A DNA stretch of 64,000 nt from Prostheceraeus crozeri (taxonomy: Eukaryota > Platyhelminthes > Polycladida > Euryleptidae): contig CAJQUW010001420.1 of assembly GCA_907163375.1 (NCBI GenBank), positions 124,001 to 188,000 on the forward strand, written 5' to 3'. The notes under the pieces are model-generated. The model was not told where the DNA came from, made no database searches, and worked only from the letters and a program-made list of their open reading frames with translations. Numbering within the stretch: the first letter of the stretch is position 1; every line of letters begins with the position of its first letter. The position numbers and the translations under genes were made by a program. This document shows positions 30,784-43,429 of the stretch, in pieces.

Positions 30784-32176
30784 CGCGACAGCGAGTTTGC
30801 ATGAAGATGATACAAAGCGTTAAACTTGTCTCATCAGCTATCTATGACACAAGATCTATTTGAAATGACTTCATTTGATTACATGTTGATGAATGATCGT
30901 CTAGACATAATAGATATCTTTTTTTAAAATTCAAGCTCGAACAAAGCACATAGATACTCCGCTATTAAGACACAATCACAATAAGTAAGCGCAACGAAAG
31001 ACTATTACAAGTTATCACTTTATACAGCCACACGTCAAAAACGCATGATGAAATAGCTGCTGATATTGGAGTGAATCAATCAATTGTCTCGAGAATTATT
31101 AAACGATATGAAGAAAGTGGCGGATACAAAACCCGATATGAAAATTGCGGTGGACAGAATAAGAAATTCTGTGAGAGAGACCTGCGACATCTTCGATCAC
31201 TGGTTGTGAAATCGCCAAGATCCACAGCAGCTGATATTCACGAGGCCATGGGAGAGTCTGCTGAGGACGTGAGTCTTCGCACAATTCAAAGAACCCTCCA
31301 CGAGGCTGGTTGCTCCGTCAGAACACCCCAGAATAAACCATATCTTTCGCCATTGAACATTGAGAAGAGATACGCATGGGCTCTGGAGCACGTATTGTGG
31401 ACCGTTGACCAATGGAAGAATGTTTTGTGGTCAGATGAAACCATAATTGAAGCCAACGATGGGTGTCCTCGCTTCGTACGTATTGTAGACGGTTATCCAT
31501 TGTCTGAGGAGCACTTCAAGACTTCAGTGAAGCACCCTACAAAAGTGATGTTCTGGAGTTGTTTCTCGTGGTATGGGACTGGGCGAGTTCATGTCGTCGA
31601 CGGACGTCTTGACAGTGACAAATACATCGAGCTTATCGTCGACGGAAGACTCGTTCAACAACTGAGTGAAACATTTCCTGACGTAATGGAATTTTCCAGC
31701 AAGAAAATGCACCTTGTCATGTGTCCAAGAAATCAATTGAACATTTCAACGGAAAAGGTATCCAGCTCTTGAGGTGGCCGCCTTCTTAACCGGATTTGAA
31801 TCCGATAGAGAACATTTGGGCCATTGTCAAGAATCGCCTGCGTAAATACCAGGCCAGAAGAAGAAAGTGACATAATCAAAAGCTTTCTCAAGGTATGGTA
31901 CCATGACCCTGACTTAAAGGAAATATGCCAAATTCTCGTAGCGTCGATGCCAAAGAGAATTGACGCTGTCGTGAAGTCCAAGGGACATCACACAAAATTC
32001 TGATTAAACCTGCAAATGAGGTGCTTTTAAAGTAATTCTAGAACAATTTTTGTTAGTTTCATCATGAAATGTTCACTATAGTTGCAATAATTGATGATTT
32101 AATGACAATAATAAACGAGTCATTGAAAATTTTCACCATCCACCATTTTCATCTTTCATGCAAACTCGCTGTAGAG
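30784..32176 (+). mobile_element. Second Tc1-like element, 1,393 bp
   Basis: Terminal repeats read CGCGACAGCGAGTTTGCATG on the left and, in complement, CTCTACAGCGAGTTTGCATG on the right, flanked by TA (30782-30783 and 32177-32178). The ends differ from those of the Tc1 element at 27.3 kb, so it is another family. It carries one degenerate transposase. Confidence 0.9.
30981..32002 (+). pseudogene. Tc1 transposase with lost start codon and frameshifts
   Basis: The frame is open from 30981 (SKRNERLLQVITLYS after the first codon), through a helix-turn-helix (EIAADIGVNQSIVSRIIKRY) and the first aspartate in VLWSDET. The codon where the family usually starts is ATA (30981-30983) instead of ATG. 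The frame shifts around 31700-31750, destroying the second aspartate region, and resumes as SxPDLNPIENIWAIVKNRLR at about 31778-31845. Further shifts follow. It is inactive. Confidence 0.88.
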
Positions 32177-32408
32177 TACTTTAGATCAGTGTTCGGCATT
32201 ACTCGAATGAAGATAAATAAGGCGTCATACGTCATGTGATACTTGCACACCGTTTAATTCAATGCACTATTTGTATAAGTTGATATGCTAAAAAAATATG
32301 CATAATTACATATACGGTACTTAGAATGCATCATTTTCGTAGACTTACTCATTCATACTATCCTGCACGATCGGCTATAGCCGTCCTATCAACATTTTAC
32401 GAGCTTTC

Positions 32409-35217
32409 ACTGGCATGTAGATCGGAGCTACATGGCTTCAAAGATGGTGGAAAAATAGGGTCAGCCACGAAAAGACATAAAAAATTTAAACTTATCTCAC
32501 AATTTCTGGATTCTTGTTTCCCGTAATAACTATGATAATTGTGTTGCTGTATATCAGTGTGCTTCACATTTGTCATCTAAAGCGGTAGCCAGAATACAGA
32601 GAGCTACACCAGACGTTCAAAAACGTGTTTTTTTAGAAAATGCCGAAAGTGGCTGTTTTCAACCTGGGCTAGCATTTTTTCTGTATGTCATTTTTGATTA
32701 CAAATTGATACTGAAACTCAGAAACATGCTCAACTACTTGTAGAAGAAATTTGATCAGGTAGCCGATGGTTAAATTCTTATAAATTGGCCAATTTTGATT
32801 TTGCACATTTTTTCAATATATGATTTCAATATTCTTTGAATAGTATATAGAAATAGCATTTATAGTACAGTAGTACTTGAAAACATTAAGTTGGTATGCG
32901 GTAAGAAATTATCCATTTCATAGATATTATATATGAAACTTTTTTATATTGCAATAGAGTCAAAAATGACTTTCGAATTTCGAGTTTTGTAGGACCAGAT
33001 ATGCTTTATCAATCGACATGGTACTTTTGAATAGTAAAGTTTCTGCGAAATGCTTAGGATCGATTTATCTAACTGTTTTCTGAAGTAATCAATTACTTTT
33101 AGTATTTTCAGCTATTTTAATGAAGTGACATCATTCGCAACAAACTGTAGAATCGGAAACTACATTAATTTCATGTTGTGATAGTGTAAATAGCTTTTGA
33201 CTCACTCAGTATCGCAGAATGTTTTCTGACCGAAACCCACGAAACATTAATATTAATCTAGTAGACCCTAACAGATTATCTAATGTGTTGGCTACAGAAC
33301 TTCGATCTTCACTTTCTTGATCTTCTCCTGGCAGTAGCAACATTTTCCCAGGTCTCACTGTTGCCGTACTACTGATTGGTAGGCATAATCAGTCAAGGAT
33401 CTCATACATAGGCTACCCCTCTCTATTTTTCAATGGCACTGACAATCTCTCATCTGCGTATTTAGTGAACCGCTATTATTAAATCACACCTGAATAAAAT
33501 AGTTCAGACTTGTTATGTGGAAATTCAGACTTGATTAGGTAAGATACATAGACATTACACGGCGACGACTGACTGATTTTCATGTAATTTGCATGTGTAA
33601 TTTATATACTAATTATTTCAAGTATTCACTTCCGCAAATTGAAAATAAACAGTGAAGAATACCCAATGAGTAGAAGCAGTCGTGGACAAATATTTAGGCA
33701 TCATAATCAATATCCCATGTGAATCATTGATTACGTTTGATATTAGCAATTGCTGTTGTTGATCCCTCTGATTCATAAATCACTCATACGAATGTAAGCA
33801 AATTATTCCTGTTCTTAGAAAAATTAAACCAGATCAATATTTAAGCCTTTCATAAAACCGCACGCTATACAAAAGTAACCCAGGATTATAGGTTTCATAA
33901 AAAGAAAGCAAGCTAAAGCGGAATTCTACCCATGCTTCCATGCTTGGAAAATTAATGCAAAATGTAATACTTTTAAATATATTTGGTAATAAAAAGGCAT
34001 ACGAGTGCATTTCATTATTTTTCAGGTAGCAATTTAATTATATTCTTGTCCATTAAGACCATGTGTTTGGGTTACATATAACCACTTTAATGTGATTATT
34101 ACGTGATCAATTTAGAATGCTATTGAAAAACCTCAGAGCGGAATGGAGCGGCTTCTCATGATCAATATTTTCAAAATATCATAATACTAAAATATCAATA
34201 GGCCTATATTGTTTTCAATTTGAGGTTTACCTATTGTTTGGTGCAATCAAAAATGCATTTCCTGTATGAAGGATCTTTGAATGGTAACTTATGATCATGG
34301 CAATTCATAAGTATAAGTCAGTCATCTGTTATTGAACGAGACTCTACATGTTTCATACAACCAAATCATTTTCCATCACAATCGAATTGTCTTGCATAAC
34401 TTTTCTACACATACACATTATGTTTCAACATCAGCTTCGAAATAGTGTTTGTTACAAATGCATTACGGCTCTTCTCCGGTTCGTTGCGAATGATGTCACT
34501 TCATTAAAATAGCTGAAAATACTAAAAGTAATTGATTACTTCAGAAAACAGTTAGATAAATCGATCCTAAGCATTTCGCAGAAACTTTACTATTCAAAAG
34601 TACCATGTCGATTGATAAAGCATATCTGGTCCTACAAAACTCGAACTTCGAAAGTCATTTTTGACTCTATTGCAATATAAAAAAGTTTCATATATAATAT
34701 CTATGAAAAGGAATAATTTCTTATCGCACACCAACTTAACGTTTTCAAGTACTACTGTACTATAAATGCTATTTCTATATACTATTCAAAGAATATTGAA
34801 ATCATATATTGAAAAAATGTGCAAAATCAAAATTGGCCAATTTATAAGAATTTAACCATCGGCTACCTGATCAAATTTCTTCTACAAGTAATTGAGCATG
34901 TTTCTGAGTTTCAGTATCAATTTGGAGTCAAAACTGACATACAGAAAAAAATGCTAGCCCAGGTTGAAAACAGCCACTTTCGGCATTTTCTGAAAAAACA
35001 CGTTTTTGAACGTCTGGTGTAGCTCTCTGTATTCTGGTTGCCGCTTAAGATGACAGATGTAAAACACACTCATATATAGCAACACAATTATCATAGTTAT
35101 TACGGGAAACAAGAATCCAGAAATTGTGAGATAAGTTTAAATTTTTTATGTCTTTTCGTGGCTGACCCTATTTTTCCACCATCTTTGAAGCCATGTAGCT
35201 CCGATCTACATGCCAGT
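32409..35217. mobile_element. Element with two about 733-bp inverted arms
   Basis: The arms 32409-33141 and 34483-35217 are inverted and closely similar over their whole length, ending ACTGGCATGTAGATCGG and its complement. A centre of about 1.34 kb has no long open frame. The 9-mer TTACTCATT lies next to the right end (35217-35225) and 55 bp outside the left end (32345-32353). Long terminal repeats with a 9-bp duplication suggest a non-autonomous Mutator-like element with about 55 extra bases on the left, but a simple inverted duplication is not excluded. Confidence 0.7.
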
Positions 35218-35225
35218 TACTCATT

Positions 35226-36212
35226 GATATTCATACAGGAATTCTTTTATACCAAACTAATGCTGCATACAAAGTTTGGTTGGGCAACGAATATACGGAA
35301 AAAAGTTACAGCGGCGTGAAAATTCAAATTTTGAGAATCTCAAAATTTTGGAAAAAAATCAAATTTCCAAAAATTGCTCTAGATCCCGCTGTATTCAAGA
35401 TTGGAAGCTAATATTACAGATTAGGTGTTTCCTATTGCATAGGAAACATATATCCGAGAATCAGCAAAATTGGAGTGCCATAAAATTTTCCAAAAATTGG
35501 GTGAATCGTCGTGAAATGACCCAGCTGCAACTTCGTAAAAAATTGATATTTTGGAGAAAACAGTAAGTTCTCGCATCCATGGTTAAAAGAATTTGCTTCC
35601 TTTTATAAAATGCTCTTCTGTCTTGCATTTTGGCTCAGTAAAGACTTAGTCCTTAAGAGGTCTGATGCTATTGTCCCTAGTAGGCAAAATTCGTCACCCT
35701 TAAGTTCAATTACTTTTCGAATGCACTTTGGCAAACTACATGCGCAGATCAAATCTCAGATCACATGTTGATCAATTTGATTCAAAGCCTTTCACTCCAA
35801 AGATTGAAAGGGGGATTCACTCCAAGGATCCACTGCTAAAGGACAAAGCATGCGTTTCGAGCTCCTGAAGGCAGCTGTCAGAGTTCTTGCTTTACCTCAT
35901 TACATGCAGAAATTCGCCACTTTCAGCGGTGCCTAAATGGTCAATTTCCTACATTGTCTCTGGTTCGAACTGCTGCTTCGTCCAACCAAACAGTACGTGA
36001 CCAATCATTCCTACAATGGCAACGTTTCATTGGCCAATGTAGTCTCAGCTTTTTTTGTGTCGCTCGGACGGAGTCAATTTCGATGGTTTCTTGCGACTTG
36101 AATGGCTAAGGCGTGTCCAAACACTTGTCCTAGAACTTGCAACACCTGAAAGCTCAGATGGTAACACAGATATGTGACGCACATTTAGTCCACATCAACG
36201 CCATCCTATATC
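35226..36212. other. Unassigned region
   Basis: An open frame at 35276-35566 is rich in lysine and asparagine and is probably spurious. No repeat or gene is recognised. Confidence 0.35.
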
Positions 36213-36620
36213 CTCTGACCGCAACTCGTTGGACCTGGACTCGAACACAAAGGAAATTAGAAAACTAAACACGTGCTGCATCCACACGGCAAGAAAGGCG
36301 GTACATTGACTTAAATGGTGTCATGTCTATGTTGGTCATTACAAACCCAGGAACTGTTCGTAGAATGCATATTTCCTCTTAAATTCGGTAGTTTGAGATA
36401 TGTTACATGACAGATTATATTTAGTTTCTGATTTAATTTCCCTATTTCAATTGGTTTCAGTGGGAAAGCATTGGTTTCAATATCTCATTGAGCTGCTTGT
36501 TCGTGCATTCTTATCCTCATTGTCCTCATTGTTTCCTCAAAATTATCGGTTTTATATTGTGGAATATTTCAATACATAACTAATTTTTTCTTAATTATTT
36601 TCACTGATACTTTTGACTTT
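36213..36620. repeat. Direct repeat R, copy 1
   Basis: About 405 bp, starting CTCTGACCGCAACTCGTTGG, recurs at 38072-38478 in the same orientation with about a dozen differences. The two copies flank a 1.45-kb interval that holds a hAT-type element. The ends are not TG...CA, and no tRNA-like primer site or retroviral gene lies between, so these are not convincing LTRs. Confidence 0.88.
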
Positions 36621-36780
36621 GGATTGCAATAACCAAAACAACAGGATGGTTTTCATAATTTAATAACTAAAAATAAATTCGGAATGAATGGTACTATACT
36701 CAATATAATCATAAATATAATGATTTCAGTGAATTACAAGGATGGGGTAGGAAAGTAAATAAACACTACTCAGTAAAGTA

Positions 36781-37999
36781 TAGGGCGCCTATCGGATCAC
36801 CGGATCATTCCGCTCATGATCCGAAAAACTTTTATCGGATCGACTCATATTCACGACTTTTTGTTATCGGATCGGCTCCGGATCATGGGCATGAGCCATC
36901 CGATGATCCGGCAAATGATCCGATAAAGTAGTACGTTTATAGTAGGTTATAGTAGTTTATAGTAGGTTTTCTCCCCAGAACCAGTAAACTAAGAAAAAAG
37001 TTTTTGTTTGGAACTGGAATTGGATTGTATATAATGAATTACAGAATTACTTTAAAGTTTTAATATGGAAAGAAGCAGGTTTCGATTTACTATAAGTTCC
37101 TTTCCTACAGCTGATTGAAAGACTGTTCTAAGCCTTTTCTTTCCTTTTTTGGCGATTAAAAATAGTGCTATGATTAATGATGTGTTCGTGTGAGTTATTG
37201 TGAACGGTTCAAGTTCGATGTTGATTGGCTAACGAATTGGGGGCTAACATATAAAATAATTTAAAACAGTAACGAAGGCAGCAGAAACCTAGATTGAATC
37301 GGTCCGGGTGAGGATTCTCTGTCTCATCCATAGTAACTCACTGTTATTCAAATACAGTAGCTACGCTTTTCATGTATTAAATTGAATTTAGCATTATCTT
37401 CATTTTGAAACAAGGCCTACAAGTAGCCTCAAGAACTTTAAAATGTTCATTATAAAGAAGAAATTCACTCGTCATTCTGATCTCTCCACTGTCATCATGT
37501 TTTTCACAACTTTGTCTGTATTGACCCCGAATTCTGAAGATTGCAATGCTTATTTATTGTGCATAGTGACCGAAAATATTTACTTACTTGAAATTACGAA
37601 TAGGCCTACTTATGAAACATGAGAGTCACTACTAATTTACCTATGAATATTTCTGTTGATAATATGTTGATGTCATGTAATGTAAATTCTCTCTTGTCAG
37701 ATAAATGTATATTTATTTTTCTAGTAGTCCTAGACTAGGGTAATTCAAATAGGAATCAGTCTTTCACGATTACTAGTTTTGCAGATTTTGTTCTATATAG
37801 GCCGGTATAACCTTGCAATTAAGTGCTCTGTTTCAGGTGGATGATTAATATGGTTCTTTCTGTCTACAAAATATAGATAGTTAAGTCAAAGCACTTAGGC
37901 ATAAATTTCATTACCGGATCTCGGATCATTTACCGGATCATTGCCCATCGGCTCTCGGATCACACATTCAGTTATCGGATCGGATCCCGGGGATCCCTA
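36781..37999. mobile_element. hAT-type non-autonomous element with CGGATC subterminal repeats
   Basis: The left end is TAGGGCGCC and the complement of the right end is TAGGGATCC. The 8-bp flanks are GTAAAGTA (36773-36780) and ATAAAGTA (38000-38007), one mismatch. Many CGGATC/GATCCG copies crowd the first and last about 130 bp, as expected for subterminal transposase-binding motifs of hAT elements. The interior (about 36950-37880) is AT-rich and non-coding. Confidence 0.75.
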
Positions 38000-38071
38000 A
38001 TAAAGTAGTTAAGACAAAGGACCATTGATGTAGGAGCTGACAGCGTGGCAACTTCCCTAACTTGGTGAAGG

Positions 38072-38478
38072 CTCTGACCGCAACTCGTTGGACCTGGACT
38101 CGAACACAAAGGAAATTAGAAAACTAAACACATGCTGCATCCACACGGCAAGAAAGGCGGTACATTGACTTAAATGGTGTCATGTCTATGTTGATCATTA
38201 CAAACCCAGCAACTGTTCGTAGAATGAATATTTCCTCTTAAATTCGGTAGTTTGAGATATGTTACATGACCGATCATATTTAGTTTCTGATTTGATTTCC
38301 CTATTTCAATTGGTTTCAGTGGGAAAGCATTGGTTTCAATATCTCATTGAGCTGCTTGTTCGTGCATTCTCATCCTCCTTGCCCTCATTGATTCCTCAAA
38401 ATGTCAGTTTTATATTGTGCAATTTGACAATACACGATTAATTTTTTCTTAATGATTTTTACTTGTTTTTTTGACTTT
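38072..38478. repeat. Direct repeat R, copy 2
   Basis: Same orientation as copy 1 at 36213-36620. It is followed by a T-rich run (38460-38510). Confidence 0.88.
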
Positions 38479-39988
38479 TTAAAAAAGTTTTTTGTTTTTT
38501 TTGACTGAGTGAGAATTTTAAGCAGATATCAGGGTAATCTCATTGTCACATATCCGACTATTTCGTGCAGTCATCTCAAGCTAATTCTCTATTCGATAGC
38601 CTGTTTCATTTGATTGCAATATTTCTTCAGTGAAATCAAACTTCGGAAGCGCAACAGAAAAATAAACCGGTATTTTAGAATCGTAAAACCGGTGGCAGTG
38701 GCGCCCCACATGGTGGAAGGATCCCTTCAGAGGAACGAGTTTCTAATATATTCAAGTTTTCTAACTTTCTCATTTTAGTGTTTCATCCGTGATCTTCTGA
38801 AATTCTGTTTTACATTGAAAGTAAACGTGACCTCTGGCGCATTAATTGAAAACATACAGGATTATCAAAAAAAAATTATCAAAGCCAATTACCATGCATT
38901 ATTTGGATTTGTACGCGCGTTGTGCGATCATATTTTCCAATATGTTTTCCGGACTTTGTCAGCTGAAAGAGACTGAAATACATGCGCGTGCAAGCAAGGC
39001 CTCCTGTTTATTGAGTAATATTTCACAAAACTTGCATAATTTATTCTTTCTGGTGCTCCTCACTCGGTTACTGACTATGTCTTATTTGTTGGTGTATGAG
39101 AAGCGAGTGAGGAGCACAATACTTAAATACCGCATTGCCAATACATTTCAATAAAAGAATCAAAATCTTTAGAATAGAAGAAAAGACTGCTGACCCTAAG
39201 TAGACAATGGTTAGAGAGAGCTAATGACCTACCTTGTCAATTGAAGCATCAGACGTCCGAAATTGAAATGCAATTTCATGAGATGAATTCTCCCTGATAA
39301 AACCTTCGCCAAAGGAAAAGCATTTGTAATTAGTCCATCCATCACAATGAGACATACGTCAACTGGAAGATTATTCTACCAATATGTGATGCCAAAAGAT
39401 TGGCATGTACTCAATGTGTTGAGCGGTTACAAAATTACTTCAGAGGAAGACTTCATTTTCCTCTTTTACGTATTGAGTTTTGAATTCTATGATGTGAATA
39501 ATGTGCCCTCATAGCTCATGGCTCTTCATGACGATGCTCGAAATATCGCACGATGAAATAAAAGTGATTCAAGCGCAGATAATCTAATCGATAGCATGGA
39601 TATCAGGAAAAAAGCTAGAAATACTGTGTTTGTATGTAGCGCATTAATACGGCATATATTTAGAAACAATGTAAACATTTTAAACAAAACAACTAGCGAA
39701 ATTAAAAGAGACTAGTGAGAACGATATGGGTTACTTGATTAAGAGAAGGACTTATTGCCAATCATGCTTGAATTCCTCTTCACTCATTTCTATCATAACC
39801 GAATAAAGCCTTCAGTAAGGATCGCAGGGAACACTTCCTTCTACAAATAACATACTGGTAGGCCTACAATTTATGCCCTAATCTTCTGCAAACGAAATGC
39901 AACTGCATGTATGTTTAGCGTCGAAAGTTGCGCCATCCAACAGATGGAAAAAAAGAGGTAGGAGACTGAGCAAAACTACAGGACTGTA
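38479..39988. other. Unassigned region containing a perfect hairpin
   Basis: No gene is recognised over about 1.5 kb. GTGCTCCTCACTCG (39053-39066) and its exact complement CGAGTGAGGAGCAC (39104-39117) form a 14-bp stem with a 37-base loop inside an unsupported open frame (38846-39154). Confidence 0.4.
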
Positions 39989-40596
39989 CACTGTAAATCG
40001 CTCCATGCCAATCACATACGAAGGATGCATACCAAAGTATTTTGGTATATTTCTGTATTCTCTTGGTATATAATTGTATGCTTTTCGTATGTTATTTCAA
40101 ATATGGTATGCTTTACATACGAAAGCCATGCCAGCACAATGTTAAAGGAGGGCATCAATGATGTCTAACATATGTTGATTTAAGGCCTTTGTCAATAAAT
40201 ATCATACTAATTTTTTTTACTGTTTTGTAAGTAGTGAGATAATGACATTCAAGAATCAAACTTACAATACTGAATTCGATTTTAATACATGTAAGTCTAG
40301 GGCATTTCATGAATAATCAGTAAGTATTAAAACATCAATAATTATGCATTATGCAATTTTGAAATTAAGCATATTATCAATCCGAAATAAAAACACATTA
40401 TAATTCATGAACGCGAAAATAGTTATGTTTGAGATATATAAGTCTACATGATTGCACGAAAAATATCGGCTAAATCAAATGATGCTATTCAACTTGGTTC
40501 ATGAAGTAGAGCTAACTAAGCATCCTGATAATGTTGCTAGACACGTAGCAACGACGACAATCTCATGGACCATAAACTCACAATCAAACTAATCTC

Positions 40597-41884
40597 CAGA
40601 GTGGGTGTAAATTAAATAGGTAGTGAAAATTAGCTGTAATTTTTCTAATTTTCATCGGATTGCAATGAAATTTCATGTGCATACACTCCATAAAGTAAGA
40701 ATATGCATGGAATAAGTTTAACTCTCTCAGGATAGATTCCTTTTTTCTAGAATTTTTTAAAACTTGATATCTTTCTGTCGTCTAGAGATGAAATGAAAAT
40801 CAGCTAGGCAGCGAAAATATAAATATCTCAATGAAGAACATGTCCTCTCTGAACCTATAAGGCATAGAAATCTGCTTTCTCTTATTCATGGTTTCTCTGA
40901 ACAGTCATAACAGTTAAAAGAAACTTCGCAAACTTCATTGATTGCGCACGCCTTCTGACCACGCATTTCATTTCTAACCGAAGTAAGATGAGCGAGCGGT
41001 TGACCATGAAAGAGCGTGCGCAAGTTGCTGCACGATACGAAGTCTGGAACTCAGTGATTCAGTCTGGAACTATTGACTCAGTGACAGTGTGGTGCGGAAT
41101 GACGGCCGATAGACTGGTCGGCCCATATTTCTTGCATGACACGATGAACAGCGAGCGCTACCTGACAATGCTAGAGGAATATGTTTGGCCCATTGTATCA
41201 GGGTGGGAAAACGTACGCGAACTTGTTTTCATGCAAGACGGAGAGCCACCACACTTCGCGCGTACGGTACGTACTTGGTTGGACGACCATTTTCCTCGAA
41301 GATGGCTAGGAGGATGAGGACCACATGAGTGGCCAGGCCAACTCGGAGTCCCGACCTCACGCCGTGTGACTTTTTCCTCTGGGGCTGGGCAAAGGAAAAA
41401 GTCTACAACAGCAAGCCACGAACAATAAAGCAGCTGCAAGAACGAATACAGGAGGTTTTAACCAACGTTCCTCTGGATTTCTTGCAGAAGTCAGTGGATT
41501 CCATACCAGTTCGTTGGAGCAAGTTGATTAACAATTCCGGTACACATCCGGTTAACATTCCGGACTATCTGAACATGTTATATGATATTTTGTAATGGTT
41601 AATATATCACTAATGGAAGAATTGAAATTAATTTTCACTGCCTAGCTGATTTTCATTTCATCTCTAGACGACAGAAAGATATCAAGTTTTAAAAAATTCT
41701 AGAAAAAAAGGAATCTATCCTGAGAGAGTTAAACTTATTCCATGCATATTCCTACTTTATGGAGTGCATGCACATATTAAAAAAATACAAAAATGAATAT
41801 ATAATATAACATAAACATATAAAAAATGAAAATTAGTAAAATTACAGCTAATTTTCACTACCTATCTACTTTACACCCACCCTA
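40597..41884 (+). mobile_element. mariner-like element (about DD41D), 1,288 bp
   Basis: Terminal repeats start CAGAGTGGGTGTAAATTAAA and, in complement, TAGGGTGGGTGTAAAGTAGA; the next 30 bp also match. The right flank is TA (41885-41886); the left flank is TC, probably a mutated TA. Copy B of the host MITE has CATCTAGTTAAA at the corresponding empty site. A deleted transposase is inside. Confidence 0.88.
40988..41595 (+). pseudogene. mariner transposase with internal deletion
   Basis: It starts MSERLTMKERAQVAARYE and then jumps directly to the mid-catalytic VTVWCGMTADRLVGPYFL, so most of the DNA-binding domain and the first catalytic aspartate are missing. The second aspartate is in VFMQDGEPPHFA. 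After a stop/frameshift at about 41317-41335 the frame resumes at RSPDLTPCDFFLWGW with the third aspartate. The spacing is about 41 residues, suggesting the DD41D (rosa-type) mariner group; the exact count depends on the frameshift. It is inactive. Confidence 0.87.
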
Positions 41885-41961
41885 TAGTTAAACATCACAC
41901 CATCAAAAAGAAATATTCACCACTGGTATTACCGAAAAAAGTTATTTGACAGTAGTATGTA

Positions 41962-41995
<34 letters not shown>

Positions 41996-42294
41996 TTGCT
42001 ATGTGAATTAAAGCTCTACATACGAAAGACGTACGAATGAGCACGAATTAGCATCAGGTCTCGTATATAAAACATACCAACAACTCGTATTTCAGTGTAA
42101 AACAGCCAATCACAGATGGAATAGTTCGTATCGCTACATACCAATCACATACGAAAGTAAGTGAGATTTCGTTTGAAAAACATACCAGATCTCTGTAAAG
42201 ATGCGAGAATCTCATATCAGATGTTAGTTTCAAATTGTATGTGATTTTGGTATATGTTTGTATGTAATTTTCGTATCCAGCAATTTACACTGTA

Positions 42295-43051
42295 TAATTG
42301 ATCAAAATCTTGTATTTCTCATAATTTCAATTTCATACCAGTGAAATTGTGATGTTTTTGTATAATATATGTTGACACAGGCCAATAATGTTTTCCAAAT
42401 TAGTGTCTACTGCAGATGCCCACAGATAGACTTAAGAATGACAGAAAGACGAATTTCATTCTATACGAAATAATCATGCATAAAGAAATCATGCTTCTTA
42501 ATGATGCAGTGGCAGAAAGTGGTACTCATCAATATTTTCAAAGCTTTTGAACGGACTCTTCCACCGACTATATTTTCTTCAAACACACCTCTCTATGAGA
42601 CTGTACAGCAAATTTCAGAATCATTTGACCGGAGGTACATTTTTCGGTACTCTGCAACTTTTTACTCTATTGCAACTATAAATATCTGATTCATCGGTCT
42701 TCTTGTGCGGTGGGTGACCAAATTAGAAAGTGATGCCATCTAATTGATCTCCAACAATATCTTGTATGCTGCCAATGAATTGCACTGAAACTGCACTAGT
42801 GCAAGTTATTTTGCTGACTCATTATGCTTATATATGCTATATATATTCGCATTATCACTGCATGTCTGTACCTTCTAATGACTGTATGATTTCTATTCAA
42901 TGAAATGAAAACATTACTACTACTACTATGTGCTACTATTATATATTCGCATGATCAAAAATTTACACAATATTAAAAGAATCCAGTCATAAAATAATGC
43001 TAGTCCGTGCTTAGTATAAGACACAATATATCAATCTCGTAGATTTTCATC
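42295..43051. other. Unassigned region before the BEL element
   Basis: It holds a small trinucleotide (TAC)n run near 42913-42930. The string ACACAATATTAAAAGAATCC near 42967 recurs at about 54574. No gene is recognised. Confidence 0.4.
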
Positions 43052-43429
43052 TGCAAGTCTCGAACTATTGACTTAATGATCAGAGTTACCTCAAAGTTAT
43101 CTGAAGTTCAGATAATTTTCTCCTTCCATCGGACTCGAAGATAAGTTGATGCTACTGATAATTGCTTATGAGTACTGAGCCTATTTAGGTCATGCTTTTT
43201 GTGAAATAGGCATTCATTTCTCCTCATTTTATCATTCCTAATTATTAGTCACTGACTCAATGTTTTTATGTCTATGCCATGTAGCGTGGGCTTTAAAAAG
43301 TATAAAGAGCTTTCGTTTGTCTATTCGACTGCCGAAGACATCTTTCGCGGTAACTTTGAAATATAGAGTTGAACGAAACGAACGTGTTTTCTGTACCAGA
43401 GTGTGTTAGGGTTTGCCACCCTCCCGTAT
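43052..43429 (+). repeat. BEL element 5' LTR
   Basis: It begins TGCAAGTCTCGAACTATTGA and matches 52222-52599. A TATA-like stretch (AAAGTATAAAGAG) lies at about 43298-43310. The shared part ends at CTCCCGTAT; the real LTR may extend about 20 bp further to the TGGCGACCCAGG string at 43451, which looks like a tRNA primer-binding site region. Confidence 0.85.

Larger units (their letters stand above)
39989..42292. mobile_element. TA-site MITE family, copy A, carrying a mariner
   Basis: The ends are CACTGTAAATCGCT and, in complement, CAGTGTAAATTGCT, with TA on each side (39987-39988, 42293-42294). About 1,016 bp of its own sequence remains when the mariner at 40597-41884 is removed. It matches copy B (50215-51201) in inverted orientation. 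It is rich in CATACGAAA-type strings and has no coding capacity of its own. A Tc1/mariner-type MITE is the likely class. Confidence 0.85.

Noticed and set aside
35276-35566. 96-codon lysine-rich open frame
   Set aside because: AT-rich composition explains it; no domain, no flanking signals.
35962-35990. Possible tRNA-type B box (GGTTCGAACTGC)
   Set aside because: The final CC of the B box is missing and no A box or cloverleaf was found upstream.
36213-38478. LTR retrotransposon bounded by direct repeats R
   Set aside because: The repeats do not start TG or end CA, and the interval contains only a non-coding hAT-type element with no gag, pol or primer site.
40988-41317. Intact short transposase
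   Set aside because: The N-terminal start is fused to mid-catalytic sequence by a deletion and lacks the first catalytic aspartate.
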